NCBI RefSeq assembly: GCF_002286915.1
Contig: NZ_MVOG01000026.1
Coordinates: 1-49,345 of the forward strand
Reading direction: 5' to 3'
Length of the DNA stretch: 49,345 bases
From: Bifidobacterium italicum
GTDB lineage: Bacteria; Actinomycetota; Actinomycetes; Actinomycetales; Bifidobacteriaceae
Shown: one piece after another, positions 25,177 through 33,843 of the stretch
Numbering within the stretch: the stretch's first letter is position 1
Layout: the number at the start of each line of letters is the position of its first letter
Program-made: the position numbers and the translations under genes
Notes under the pieces: model-generated
Database searches by the model: none
What the model was told of the DNA's origin: nothing
The model's input: the letters and a program-made list of their open reading frames with translations, nothing else

Positions 25177-25480
25177 GCGTCCCCCTTTCCGGTCGTTTTT
25201 GATGTAAATGCACAGTTTAATCATATGGGGGCGCCGCCGTACGCTGCGCCCACAGTGTGGGACGGGCTGCGGCGCCTCGCCTCGCATCCAGATCGCATCC
25301 GGATCGCGTCCGGGCGGGCCGTTCGCCCAGAACGTGAACGAACCGTGCAGGCTGCGGACAATCGCATGGGGATCGGGCCCCGGAAGTCAAGTCATGCGGT
25401 AGACTTGCTGGATACCGCGACCGCGAGCGGCATGACGCGTCATGCCCTGATGCGGTCTGTACGACAACAAGGAGCAACCA
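25177..25480. other. Non-coding region before oppB
   Basis: This 304-bp stretch holds a TATGAT-like box on the minus strand (25220-25225), the palindrome CCCACA-G-TGTGGG (25249-25261), a short run of degenerate 11-bp repeats of the GCATCCGGATC type (about 25284-25316), and a -10-like TAGACT at 25400-25405 for oppB. No gene is seen on the + strand. Confidence 0.45.
25400..25405 (+). promoter_or_regulatory. Candidate -10 of oppBCDF (TAGACT)
   Basis: TAGACT about 75 bp before oppB implies that oppB, oppC and oppDF are transcribed separately from oppA. Confidence 0.45.
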
Positions 25481-26407
25481 ATGGGCAAATATCTTCTGCG
25501 CCGCATCCTGCAGATGATCCCCGTGGTTCTCGGTACGACACTGTTGGTGTATGCGCTCGTCTTCGCACTTCCGGGTGACCCGGTCAAGGCGATGTTCGGA
25601 GACAAGCCCGTCAATGAAGCCGTCGCTGCCCAGATCCGCGCCGAATACAATCTGGACAAGCCGTTCTTCGTGCAGTATTTCCTGTTCCTGAAGAACGCGC
25701 TGAGCCTCAACTTCGGTGAGACCTTCGCCGGTCAGCCCGTCATCGCGGAGATCGGACGCGCGTTCCCGGTCACGATCAAGCTCGCGCTCATGGCGTTCTG
25801 CTTCGAGGCGATCTTCGGATGCGTGTTCGGCGTCATCTCCGGACTCAAGAAGGGCAAATGGTACGACTCGGTCATCCTGATCGTCTCGCTGCTGCTGATC
25901 TCGGTGCCGACCTTCGTCACCGGCTTCCTCGGCCAGTACTTCCTCGGCGTCAAATGGCGCATCCTGCCGGTGACCGCCGGCTCGAACCCCGGGTTCTTCG
26001 ATCTGCTGATGCCGGCGATGGTGCTCGGCTCGGTCTCGATGGCCTACATCATCCGCCTCGCGCGTTCCGAGGTCTCGTCGAACATCGCGTTGGACTACGT
26101 GCGCACCGCCCGCGCGAAGGGCATGAGCAACACCTCGGTCACCTTCCGCCACATCCTGCGCAACTCGATGATCCCGGTCGTCACCTATCTGGGCCAGGAC
26201 CTCGGCGCGCTGATGGGCGGCGCGATGATCACCGAACAGATCTTCAACATCCACGGCATCGGCTTCCTCACCTACCAGAGCATCCTCAAGGGTGAGGCGA
26301 ACATGGTCGTCTCGGTCGTCACGCTGCTCACGCTCGTGTTCGTCATCTGCAACCTGTTGGTCGACATGCTGTACGCGGCGCTTGATCCGCGCATCCGTTA
26401 CGCGTGA
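25481..26407 (+). CDS. oppB: Oligopeptide ABC transporter permease OppB
   Basis: This is a 308-residue inner-membrane permease. It has six hydrophobic segments, the N-terminal family signature MGKYLLRRILQMIPVV, and the EAA-loop region DYVRTARAKGMSNTSVTFRHI that contacts the ATPase. The C-terminal DPRIRYA is standard for DppB/OppB. AAGGAG six bases upstream supports the start. It pairs with OppC to form the peptide channel. The gene is intact, in contrast to oppC 11 bp downstream. Confidence 0.95.
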   Translation: MGKYLLRRILQMIPVVLGTTLLVYALVFALPGDPVKAMFGDKPVNEAVAAQIRAEYNLDKPFFVQYFLFLKNALSLNFGETFAGQPVIAEIGRAFPVTIKLALMAFCFEAIFGCVFGVISGLKKGKWYDSVILIVSLLLISVPTFVTGFLGQYFLGVKWRILPVTAGSNPGFFDLLMPAMVLGSVSMAYIIRLARSEVSSNIALDYVRTARAKGMSNTSVTFRHILRNSMIPVVTYLGQDLGALMGGAMITEQIFNIHGIGFLTYQSILKGEANMVVSVVTLLTLVFVICNLLVDMLYAALDPRIRYA

Positions 26408-26418
26408 GGGAGGGCACA

Positions 26419-27372
26419 ATGACAGACATCACGAAACCGTTGCCGGGGCAGGAGCGCTACGTCGCACCGCTCGACGAGACGCCGCTGCAGACCGTGGACA
26501 CCGTCGACGAATCGGCGCCCGCGACGAGCATGTGGGCCGACGCGTGGCGCACGCTGCGCAAGAACCCGCTGTTCATCATCTCGGGCGTCCTCATCGTCTT
26601 CATCGTCTTCGTCGCGCTCTTCCCGGGCGTTTTCACGAAGAACGACCCGAACTACTGCAACCTCGACAATTCGCTGGAGCCGGCCGGCCCCGGACACCCG
26701 TTCGGATACGACCTTCAGGGCTGCGACGTCTACTCACGAGTCATCTACGGCACGCGCACGTCGCTGAGCGTCGGCATCCTGACGACGATCATCGTCGTGG
26801 CGGTCGGCACGCTCATCGGCGCGATCGCCGGCTTCTTCGGCGGCTGAGTCGATGCGGTCCTCAGCCGCATCGTCGACATCTTCATGGCGATCCCGATGCT
26901 GCTCGGCGCGATCGTCGTGCTGCAGATGTTCCGCACCGTCACGTCGATCTGGAAGGTCGTCCTCGTGCTCGCGCTCTTCGGCTGGGTCTCGACCGCCCGC
27001 ATCGCGCGCGGCGCCGTGCTCTCGTCGAAGAACCTCGAGTTCAACACGGCGTCGACGGCGCTCGGCTCGACGCCGACGCGCAACCTGTTCCGCCACATTC
27101 TGCCGAACTCGGTCTCGCCGATCATCGTCATCGCGACGACGTCGCTCGGCTCGTACATCGTCTCCGAGGCGACGCTGAGCTTCCTCGGCATCGGCCTGCC
27201 GACGACGACCGTCAGCTGGGGCGGCGACATCTCGAAGGCGCAGTCGATCCTGCGCACCGACCCGATGGTGCTGTTCTACCCGTCCGTCGCGCTCGCGATC
27301 ACCGTGCTGGCGTTCATCATGATGGGCGACGCCGTCAAGGACGCGCTCGACCCCAAGAGCCGCACGGCCTGA
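26419..27372 (+). pseudogene. oppC: OppC permease interrupted by an in-frame TGA
   Basis: The frame starts at ATG 26419 after GAGGGAGG. After 142 codons it meets TGA at 26845-26847, directly following GFFGG. The same frame then continues without a shift for 174 more codons (VDAVLSRIVDIFMAIPMLLG... to DPKSRTA) with all later OppC features, including the EAA loop (FNTASTALGSTPTRNLFRHI). Family members usually have Trp in this GGW-D motif, so TGG to TGA is the simplest change. Read through, the protein would have the normal length of 317. No Shine-Dalgarno precedes the next in-frame ATG (26884). It may be a true nonsense mutation, a sequence error or read-through; nothing else in the gene has decayed. 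Confidence 0.85.
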
Positions 27373-27393
27373 GATTTTCCGTAGGAGTAAGCA

Positions 27394-29409
27394 ATGACAG
27401 AAGACACGAAGATCGAGGAGAAGCTCGAGGATCTGCAGCGTCAGGAGGGTCCGCTCCTTGAGGTCAAGGACCTGCAGGTCGACTTCACGACCGATGAGGG
27501 GCGCGCCGTGCACGCGGTTCGCGACTCGTCGTTCAGCGTCTACCCGGGGCAGTGGGTCGCGATCGTCGGCGAATCCGGCTCCGGCAAGTCGACGTCGGCG
27601 ATGGCGTGCCTCGGCCTGCTGCCGGGCACGGGCAAGGTCGTCGGCGGCTCGATCAAGCTCAACGGCACCGAGATCTCGCACTACACGCAGAAGCAGTTCG
27701 TCGCCGTGCGCGGCTCGAAGATGGGCCTTGTGCCCCAGGACCCGATGAGCAACCTCAACCCGGTGTGGCGCATCGGCACGCAGGTCAAGGAGGCGCTCGT
27801 CGCGAACAACATGGACGTCTCGCACGAGAAGCGCTCCGATCTGGCGAAGGCGCTCGCCGAGGCGGACATCGAGATCAAGAGCGAAGGCGACGAGACCTTC
27901 CTCGGCTCGAAGGAGCTGCCCGAGCTCATCGAGGCCGCCGAGCAGGCGCTCGTCAGGATCGGCGCGACCGGCGACGTCCTCGAGAAGAGGATGGCGCACT
28001 TCCGCGCCGAATGGGTCCCGGGCTCCGAGACGCGCTGGCGCGTCGCCGACGACCTGATCAAGGCGGGCGTCAAGGACGACGACGCATGGTACATCGCGAA
28101 GAAGTACGTCACCGGCTCGTCGATGGAGGACCGCATCGCCGGTCTGCTCGACGAGGCCGGCCTGCCGGACGCGGCCGTGCGCGCGCGCCAGTACCCGCAC
28201 GAGTTCTCCGGCGGCATGCGCCAGCGCGCGCTCATCGCGATCGGCCTGGCGTGCCGTCCCGAGCTGCTCATCGCCGACGAGCCGACGTCGGCGCTCGACG
28301 TGACCGTGCAGAAGAGGATCCTCGACCATCTGCAGGAGCTCACCGACTCGCTCGGCACGGCGGTGCTGTTCATCACGCACGACCTCGGCCTCGCCGCCGA
28401 GCGCGCGCAGCACATCGTCGTCATGTACAAGGGGCAGGTCGTCGAATCCGGCCCGTCGCTCGAAGTGCTCCAGCACCCGCAGCATCCGTACACGAAACGC
28501 CTCGTCGCCGCCGCGCCGTCGCTCGCCTCGCAGCGCATCGTCTCCGTCGAGGAGCGCGGCGCGGACGCGAGCGCGCTGATGGAGCACAAGGTCAACGAGG
28601 ATTCGCTCGAACACGCGGACACGATCATCGACGTCGAGCATCTGACGAAGGAGTTCAAGCTCCCGCGCCGCAAGGAGATGTTCAAGGCCGTCGACGACGT
28701 CAGCTTCAAGGTCAAGCGCGGCACGACGCTCGCGATCGTCGGCGAATCCGGCTCCGGCAAGTCGACGGTGGCGAACATGGTGCTCAAGCTGCTCGAGCCG
28801 ACGAGCGGCACCGTCACCTACAACGGGCAGGACATCAGCCAGTTCAAAGGCAAGTCACTGCTCGACTTCCGCAGGCACGTGCAGCCGGTGTTCCAGAACC
28901 CCTACGGGTCGCTCGACCCGATGTATTCGATCTTCCGCTCGATCGAGGAGCCGCTGCGCATCCACGGCATCGGCGACAAGAAGAGCCGCGCGGCGCGCGT
29001 GCGCGAGCTGCTCGACATGGTCGAGCTGCCCGAATCGGTCATGCAGCGCTATCCGAACGAGCTGTCCGGAGGCCAGCGCCAGCGCATCGCGATCGCGCGC
29101 GCGATGGCGCTCAACCCGGACGTCATCGTCTGCGACGAGGCCGTGTCCGCGCTCGACGTGCTCGTGCAGGACCAGGTGCTCCATCTGCTCAACGACCTGC
29201 AGGCGAAGAACGGGCTGAGCTATCTGTTCATCACACACGATCTGGCCGTCGTGCGGCAGATCGCCGACGACGTCGTCGTCATGCAGCACGGCAGGCTCGT
29301 CGAGCACGGCACGACCGACGAGGTCTTCCTGCACCCCCAGCAGCAGTACACGAAGGACCTGCTCGACGCGATCCCGGGAGGCAAGCTCGAGCTCGGCCTC
29401 GACCTGTAG
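27394..29409 (+). CDS. oppDF: Fused OppD-OppF oligopeptide transporter ATPase
   Basis: This 671-residue protein holds both nucleotide-binding domains. NBD1 has Walker A GESGSGKS at 59-66, Q-loop Q115, signature SGGMR at 272-276, and Walker B LLIADEPTSALD at 291-302. NBD2 has Walker A at 450-457, Q501, signature LSGGQ at 557-561, and Walker B VIVCDEAVSALD at 577-588. NBD1 has about 95 extra charged residues (roughly 145-250) between the Q-loop and signature. Both domains end in the HP..YT.L peptide-transporter motif. NBD2 reads DEAVSALD rather than DEPTSALD, as is common in OppF. AGGAGT precedes the ATG. It ends the opp operon at the hairpin 29426-29499. Confidence 0.94.
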   Translation: MTEDTKIEEKLEDLQRQEGPLLEVKDLQVDFTTDEGRAVHAVRDSSFSVYPGQWVAIVGESGSGKSTSAMACLGLLPGTGKVVGGSIKLNGTEISHYTQKQFVAVRGSKMGLVPQDPMSNLNPVWRIGTQVKEALVANNMDVSHEKRSDLAKALAEADIEIKSEGDETFLGSKELPELIEAAEQALVRIGATGDVLEKRMAHFRAEWVPGSETRWRVADDLIKAGVKDDDAWYIAKKYVTGSSMEDRIAGLLDEAGLPDAAVRARQYPHEFSGGMRQRALIAIGLACRPELLIADEPTSALDVTVQKRILDHLQELTDSLGTAVLFITHDLGLAAERAQHIVVMYKGQVVESGPSLEVLQHPQHPYTKRLVAAAPSLASQRIVSVEERGADASALMEHKVNEDSLEHADTIIDVEHLTKEFKLPRRKEMFKAVDDVSFKVKRGTTLAIVGESGSGKSTVANMVLKLLEPTSGTVTYNGQDISQFKGKSLLDFRRHVQPVFQNPYGSLDPMYSIFRSIEEPLRIHGIGDKKSRAARVRELLDMVELPESVMQRYPNELSGGQRQRIAIARAMALNPDVIVCDEAVSALDVLVQDQVLHLLNDLQAKNGLSYLFITHDLAVVRQIADDVVVMQHGRLVEHGTTDEVFLHPQQQYTKDLLDAIPGGKLELGLDL

Positions 29410-29425
29410 CGCGCAGGACGCCCTC

Positions 29426-29499
29426 GCGGCCCTGCATATGCGATGGCGGCGCGGCTCCCACGGTCGGGAGCCGCGCCGCCATCGCATATGCAGGGCCGC
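29426..29499. terminator. 34-bp perfect inverted repeat, bidirectional terminator
   Basis: Arms 29426-29459 and 29466-29499 are exact complements over 34 bp, with a 6-nt loop ACGGTC. It sits between oppDF (+) and the convergent membrane gene (-). Confidence 0.88.
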
Positions 29500-29515
29500 A
29501 TCGCGGCGTATCGGG

Positions 29516-30199
29516 TCATTGCTCGACCGGGTTGCGCTCCTCGTCGTCCTCGTCGTCCTCGCCGTCGTCGGTGACGACGGAGCCGTCCTCCTTCGCGAAG
29601 GTGTAGGCGGCCATATGGTGCGCCTTGCCGATCCTGTGGATCGAATCCATCAGATCGAAGGCCTGCGCGAAGATGATCAGCGAGAAGATCTCGTGCGTGA
29701 CCTCCTTCGTGAGCAGGTCGCCGCCGGGAAGATGGCCGAGCAGCACGAACGCGAAGAACATCGTCGGGTAGATGAGCTGGCGCTGGTAGCTGTAGAAGAA
29801 CGTGCGGTTGCTCAGATGATAGACGCAGATCGGCACGAGGTTGATCGCCGAGAAGATGAGCTGGATGAGGACGAGCACGCCGACGCCCCGGTTGAAGTTG
29901 TCGTAGAAGACCTTCCCGAAGATCGACAGGAAGATGATGACGTAGACGTTCGCGCCGATGAGATACCACAGCTGCAGCCGCCGGGAATTCGTGAAGAAGC
30001 CGGCGATGAACACGATGAACACCGAGACCTCGACGAAGACGTCGCTGTAGAACTCGCTGTCGTCCCGCAGCGAGACGATCGCGCAGACGAGCGCGACGGC
30101 GACGAGCGCCATGCACGCGAGGAACATCTTGGGGATATGGAGGCGACGGGGGCCGGTGGACAGGGGACGCTGCGGTGTGGACATCATTGCTCGATTCAT
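29516..30199 (-). CDS. Multi-pass membrane protein with acidic C-terminal tail
   Basis: This is a protein of about 227 residues with six hydrophobic segments, starting with FLACMALVAVALVCAIVSL near 30. It ends in a highly acidic cytoplasmic tail (TDDGEDDEDDEERNPVEQ). No known domain is recognised. The start is uncertain: ATG 30199 (MNRAMMSTPQRPL), 30187 or 30184 all lack a clear Shine-Dalgarno. The much longer open frame to 30460 crosses the neighbouring exonuclease promoter and is rejected. It is divergent from the exonuclease III gene and convergent with the opp operon. Confidence 0.75.
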   Translation of the reverse strand: MNRAMMSTPQRPLSTGPRRLHIPKMFLACMALVAVALVCAIVSLRDDSEFYSDVFVEVSVFIVFIAGFFTNSRRLQLWYLIGANVYVIIFLSIFGKVFYDNFNRGVGVLVLIQLIFSAINLVPICVYHLSNRTFFYSYQRQLIYPTMFFAFVLLGHLPGGDLLTKEVTHEIFSLIIFAQAFDLMDSIHRIGKAHHMAAYTFAKEDGSVVTDDGEDDEDDEERNPVEQ

Positions 30200-30342
30200 T
30201 GGCGGGACGGGTTCATCCGATGACGGTTCCCACGGTAGTGCGCCCTCGCGCAAGCCGCGGGAGTACGCCGAGGCCGAACGCGCCCGGCGGCGGGGCCCAT
30301 CCGCGCGTCGTGAACCGGCCGGCGTTCGGACATGCGCCCGGG

Positions 30343-30348
30343 TAGTCT
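30343..30348 (+). promoter_or_regulatory. -10 box of a probable leaderless exonuclease transcript
   Basis: TAGTCT ends 8 nt before ATG 30357 with no Shine-Dalgarno between, matching the spacing seen at several other genes in the window. Confidence 0.55.
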
Positions 30349-30356
30349 CGTGACCT

Positions 30357-31217
30357 ATGACGATGACGATCACGACTTCGAACCTCAACGGCATCCGCGC
30401 CGCGAAACGCAAAGGCATGGAGAAGTGGCTCCTCAGGCACACGCCGGACGTGTGGTGCATGCAGGAGACGCGCGCGCCGCAGGAGATCCTCGACGAGATC
30501 TTCCGGGAGATCGGCGACGACTATGTACAGGCGGGGAAGGTGAGGGATCCGGCCGACGTCCATGCGATCGACGACGTGTGCAGGATCAAAGGCCGCGCAG
30601 GCGTCGGTCTCGTCAGCGTGCTGCCGTTCGAGGACGCGCGCATCGGTCTGCCCGGGCTCGACGAGGACGTGGACACCGGCCGCTGGGTGGAGACCGACGT
30701 CAGGACCGAACAGGGGTACACGGTGACCGTCGCCTGCGTGTACGTGCACGCGGGGGGCGACGGCGACGACATCAAGGAAACGCAGAAGTACCGATTCCTC
30801 GACGCGATGACGGCTCGCATGGAGCAGATGCGCCGTGAGGCGGCGTCCGGCGGCAGGCAGGCCGTCATCTGCGGCGACTTCAACATCGCGCACCGGCCGA
30901 TCGACCTGAAGAACGCGAAGGCGAACGTGCAGACGCACGGCTTCCTTCCCTCCGAACGCGCCTACATCGACCAATGGCTCGACGAGATGGAATACGTCGA
31001 CGTCATGCGCGACCTCGCCGGCGACATCCAGGGGCCGTACACATGGTGGAGCCAGCGCGGACGTGCCTTCGACAACGACGCCGGATGGCGGCTCGACTAC
31101 CAGTTCGCGACGCCGGAGCTCGCGCAGACGGCGCGCGGGTTCGTCGTCGACCGCGCCGAGGAATGGTACAAGCGGTGGTCGGACCATGCGCCGCTGAGCA
31201 TCACCTACGACGTGTGA
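30357..31217 (+). CDS. Exodeoxyribonuclease III / AP endonuclease
   Basis: This is a 286-residue member of the exonuclease-endonuclease-phosphatase family. It shows TSNLNGIRAA at 7-16, a metal-binding Glu in WCMQETRAP, YVHAGG, GDFNIAHRPIDLKN (catalytic Asp/Asn) and the C-terminal SDHAPLSI with the catalytic Asp-His. It cuts DNA at abasic sites and trims 3' ends in base-excision repair. The YTWW and DYQFAT motifs are typical of the Xth/ExoA subgroup. All catalytic residues are present. The start is supported by the leaderless -10 box. Confidence 0.93.
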   Translation: MTMTITTSNLNGIRAAKRKGMEKWLLRHTPDVWCMQETRAPQEILDEIFREIGDDYVQAGKVRDPADVHAIDDVCRIKGRAGVGLVSVLPFEDARIGLPGLDEDVDTGRWVETDVRTEQGYTVTVACVYVHAGGDGDDIKETQKYRFLDAMTARMEQMRREAASGGRQAVICGDFNIAHRPIDLKNAKANVQTHGFLPSERAYIDQWLDEMEYVDVMRDLAGDIQGPYTWWSQRGRAFDNDAGWRLDYQFATPELAQTARGFVVDRAEEWYKRWSDHAPLSITYDV

Positions 31218-31307
31218 GCGCATCGCACGCCGCACGCGGCCCGGGCGCAGTGTGGAAGGGTCGTGACGGAACACGGTCGTCCGGGGACGCGGGCCGTGCG
31301 CCCGTGC

Positions 31308-31313
31308 TAGGCT
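31308..31313 (+). promoter_or_regulatory. Candidate -10 of the DUF3710 operon (TAGGCT)
   Basis: TAGGCT lies 83 bp upstream of ATG 31396. It would serve DUF3710, DUF3159 and the lipoprotein gene. Confidence 0.4.
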
Positions 31314-31395
31314 GGTGGCGGTAAAACATGGGCATCGGGCGCGTATCGGGCGACGACGCCGGCACGCGCATCAGCAGACAGGAGACGAGGCACAG

Positions 31396-32376
31396 ATGGG
31401 ACTGTTCGGATTCGGCAGGAAGAAGAAGGAGCAGGCGGAGGAGAAGGAGCGTGAGGACCGCCTCGCGCAGGCCGTCGCCTCGCAGACCGAGGACGTCGCA
31501 CGGGAGGACGCCGAGGACATCGACGTCACCTCCGCCGAGCGCCCCGGCCATGACCGGGGCATCGCGAAGGAAGAGGGCGACGCCGAGGCGAAGGCCGTGC
31601 GCGATGACGAATCCGAGGGACTGCCGGAGGCCGTCGACGCCGAGGACGGCGAGCTGGCCGTGCCGACCGAGCCGGTCATGGACTACGCCGGCCGCGGCGA
31701 ACAGTTCGGCCCGTGGGACATCAGCGAGGACAACGGCCCCGACTATGACGAATACCTGTCGCTCGGCTCCTTCTACATACCGTTCGTGCAAGGCATCCAG
31801 CTGCGCCTCAAGGCGAGCAAGGCGGACAACACGCTGCTCGGCGCCACGGTGACGATCGGACGCTCGAGCCTCGAACTCGAAGCCTTCGCGGCGCCCAAGA
31901 CGATGGGCCTGTGGGACGACGTGCGCGACGACCTCGTCGCGGCGAACCCGGCCGCCACGGTGGAACCCGGCATCTTCGGTGCCGAGGTGCGCCTGCCGAT
32001 CCAGCTGCCGAACGGCAAGAAGCACATCACGCGCATCGTCGGCGTCGACGGCCCGCGCTGGATGCTGCGCGGCATCTTCTCGGGCCCGGCGGCCGACGAT
32101 CCGGACAGCCCCGAGGCGAAGGTGCTCGACCGCTTCTTCTCGTACATCGTCGTCGACCGCGGCGAGGAGCCGCTCGCGCCGCGCGACCTCATCCCGATGG
32201 CCCAGCCGCTGACTCCGGGCGAACGCCGCGCGATGGCGCAGGCCGCGACGGCCGAGGACGGCGACGGCGCGCCGGCGACGATCGACGGCAAGCCGACCGG
32301 TCCGATGAACTCCGACCACGAGGTCGAGCAGAAGACGACGCTGTCGCGCGGACCGATGTTCTCCGAACTGCGCTGA
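31396..32376 (+). CDS. DUF3710 protein
   Basis: This is a 326-residue protein. The first 90 residues are highly charged and probably disordered, beginning MGLFGFGRKKKEQAEEKERE. The DUF3710 core covers about 95-270 (GPWDISEDNGPDYDEYLSLGSFYIP, later WMLRGIFSGPAA and FFSYIVVDRG). The function is unknown; the family is almost confined to actinobacteria and is usually followed by a DUF3159 membrane protein, as here (5 bp gap). GGAGACGAGG precedes the ATG. Earlier in-frame ATG codons exist but lack conservation. Confidence 0.85.
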   Translation: MGLFGFGRKKKEQAEEKEREDRLAQAVASQTEDVAREDAEDIDVTSAERPGHDRGIAKEEGDAEAKAVRDDESEGLPEAVDAEDGELAVPTEPVMDYAGRGEQFGPWDISEDNGPDYDEYLSLGSFYIPFVQGIQLRLKASKADNTLLGATVTIGRSSLELEAFAAPKTMGLWDDVRDDLVAANPAATVEPGIFGAEVRLPIQLPNGKKHITRIVGVDGPRWMLRGIFSGPAADDPDSPEAKVLDRFFSYIVVDRGEEPLAPRDLIPMAQPLTPGERRAMAQAATAEDGDGAPATIDGKPTGPMNSDHEVEQKTTLSRGPMFSELR

Positions 32377-32380
32377 CGGC

Positions 32381-33151
32381 ATGGACCGGCCACGCACACG
32401 CACCGGGCTCGGCGCGCTCGCATCCGGCGACGGCGACGACTTCTCGGTCATCCAGGCGATAGGCGGACCGCGCGGCGTCGTCGAATCGATGCTGCCGGGC
32501 GTCGTCTTCGTCGTCATGTTCATCGTCACGAGCGACCTGAAGCTCACCGTCATCGTCTCCGCGGCGCTCGCGGTCGCGCAGGTCGTCGTGCGGCTGTGCC
32601 AGCGCCAGTCGGTCATGGGCGCGCTCTCGGGGCTCGCGGCCGTCGCGATCTGCTTGGTATGGGCGTGGAAGAGCGGCGAGGCGCGTAACTACTACATGTA
32701 CGGCTTCATCACGAACGCCGCATACATCGTCGTGCTGCTCGTCTCGCTGCTCGTCGGCATCCCCGGCCTGGGCTTCCTGATCGAGTTCATCCGCTCGCTG
32801 CCGACCGAACGGTTCCGCGCATGGCTCGACGGCTGGCGCTCCGACCGTGCGCTGATGCGAGCCTACGCCACAATCACCTGGCTGTGGATCGGCGTGTTCG
32901 CGCTGCGTCTGGTCGTACAGGTGCCGCTGTACCTGACGAACCACGTCGGCTGGCTCGGCACGGCGCGGCTGCTGATGGGCATCCCGTTCTGGGCGCTCGC
33001 GATCTGGGTGTCTTATCTGATCGTGGCCGATCCGATGCACCGCCACAGGCAGCTCGAGCTCAGGCGCGCCGAGGAGGAGGGCGAGCACGGGGACGAGGAA
33101 AGCGAATCCGCCGATGATGACGCGCGCCCGCGCGACGACGGACGATCATGA
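32381..33151 (+). CDS. DUF3159 membrane protein
   Basis: This is a 256-residue protein with five or six hydrophobic segments after a short N-terminal GGPRGVVESMLPG motif typical of DUF3159. It ends in a charged tail of about 35 residues (EEEGEHGDEESESADDDARPRD). The family is conserved in actinobacteria beside DUF3710; the function is unknown. The gene lies 5 bp after DUF3710 and its TGA overlaps the ATG of the next gene (ATGA), so the three are likely one operon. Confidence 0.85.
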   Translation: MDRPRTRTGLGALASGDGDDFSVIQAIGGPRGVVESMLPGVVFVVMFIVTSDLKLTVIVSAALAVAQVVVRLCQRQSVMGALSGLAAVAICLVWAWKSGEARNYYMYGFITNAAYIVVLLVSLLVGIPGLGFLIEFIRSLPTERFRAWLDGWRSDRALMRAYATITWLWIGVFALRLVVQVPLYLTNHVGWLGTARLLMGIPFWALAIWVSYLIVADPMHRHRQLELRRAEEEGEHGDEESESADDDARPRDDGRS

Positions 33152-33741
33152 GACGGGAGCCGGACATGGGCAATGGCATCATCTTCAAGGTGGCTGTGGG
33201 CGTGTGCTGCGCGCTCGCCGTCTTCGCGCTGGCCTCATGCGCGCCGAAGGGCGCCGCCGTCGGCGACACCGGCGCGGCGCGTCCGGACGACCCGGCGCAT
33301 GTCGATTCGCCGGGCGAGACGCAGACCGTCGCGATCGTCGGCTCCGCGGACGGCGCGGATGGTCTCGTCGAGGAGGCGTTGGACGCCGACGGCTACAAGG
33401 TCGTGCTCATGACGCCGGGCGCATCCGTCGATGCGGCGGACGCGCGGCTTCAGGCGGTGCGCGACGCCGTCGGGCGCAACGTGAGCCTGATCGTCATCGG
33501 CGAGCCGGACATGTCACGGCAGCCGGAGCGGTGGCGCGACATGTTGCGACTCGCACGCGACGCGGGCATCCCCGTCGTGTTGCTCGACCCCGTCTCGCAG
33601 CCGGACGACGACGAGCTGTTCGCCGCCTCGTTCAGGGTCAACGACCGCATGATGGACGCTGTCCCGGTCGGCGAGGCGGTGCGCCGGGTCATCGAGGACG
33701 AACCGCACGGGCGCGACGTCATCGTCACGACGCTGCACTGA
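33148..33741 (+). CDS. Putative lipoprotein
   Basis: This is a 197-residue protein with a hydrophobic signal at about 11-30 and a lipobox LASC (Cys 31). The remainder alternates beta/alpha with TVAIVGSADGADGLVEEALD, VSLIVIGEPD and GIPVVLLDPVS. This resembles one lobe of sugar-binding periplasmic-binding-like folds, but it is too short for a full two-lobe binding protein. ATG 33148 overlaps the preceding stop; ATG 33166 is a possible alternative. Function unknown. Confidence 0.72.
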   Translation: MRREPDMGNGIIFKVAVGVCCALAVFALASCAPKGAAVGDTGAARPDDPAHVDSPGETQTVAIVGSADGADGLVEEALDADGYKVVLMTPGASVDAADARLQAVRDAVGRNVSLIVIGEPDMSRQPERWRDMLRLARDAGIPVVLLDPVSQPDDDELFAASFRVNDRMMDAVPVGEAVRRVIEDEPHGRDVIVTTLH

Positions 33742-33754
33742 GCGCGTGGGCCCT

Positions 33755-33801
33755 CCCCATATCCATACAACCAACCCATACACAACCCCATACACGACAA
33801 G
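33755..33801. repeat. C-rich CCATA repeats (G-rich on the other strand)
   Basis: Four CCATA/CCATAC units spaced 7-13 bp form an A+C-only run between the lipoprotein and methyltransferase genes. The minus strand reads as G tracts of 2-4 separated by short T/A-rich loops and could form a quadruplex-like structure. Confidence 0.45.
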
Positions 33802-33843
33802 CGACGCACGCCGCACGGACGACGGCACGGGACAGGAGAGCGC

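Noticed and set aside
26845..26847. Selenocysteine or genetic-code reassignment at the oppC TGA
   Set aside because: Other genes in the window use TGA as a normal stop, OppC is not a selenoprotein family, and no SECIS-like reason is seen. A nonsense change, error or simple read-through is more likely.
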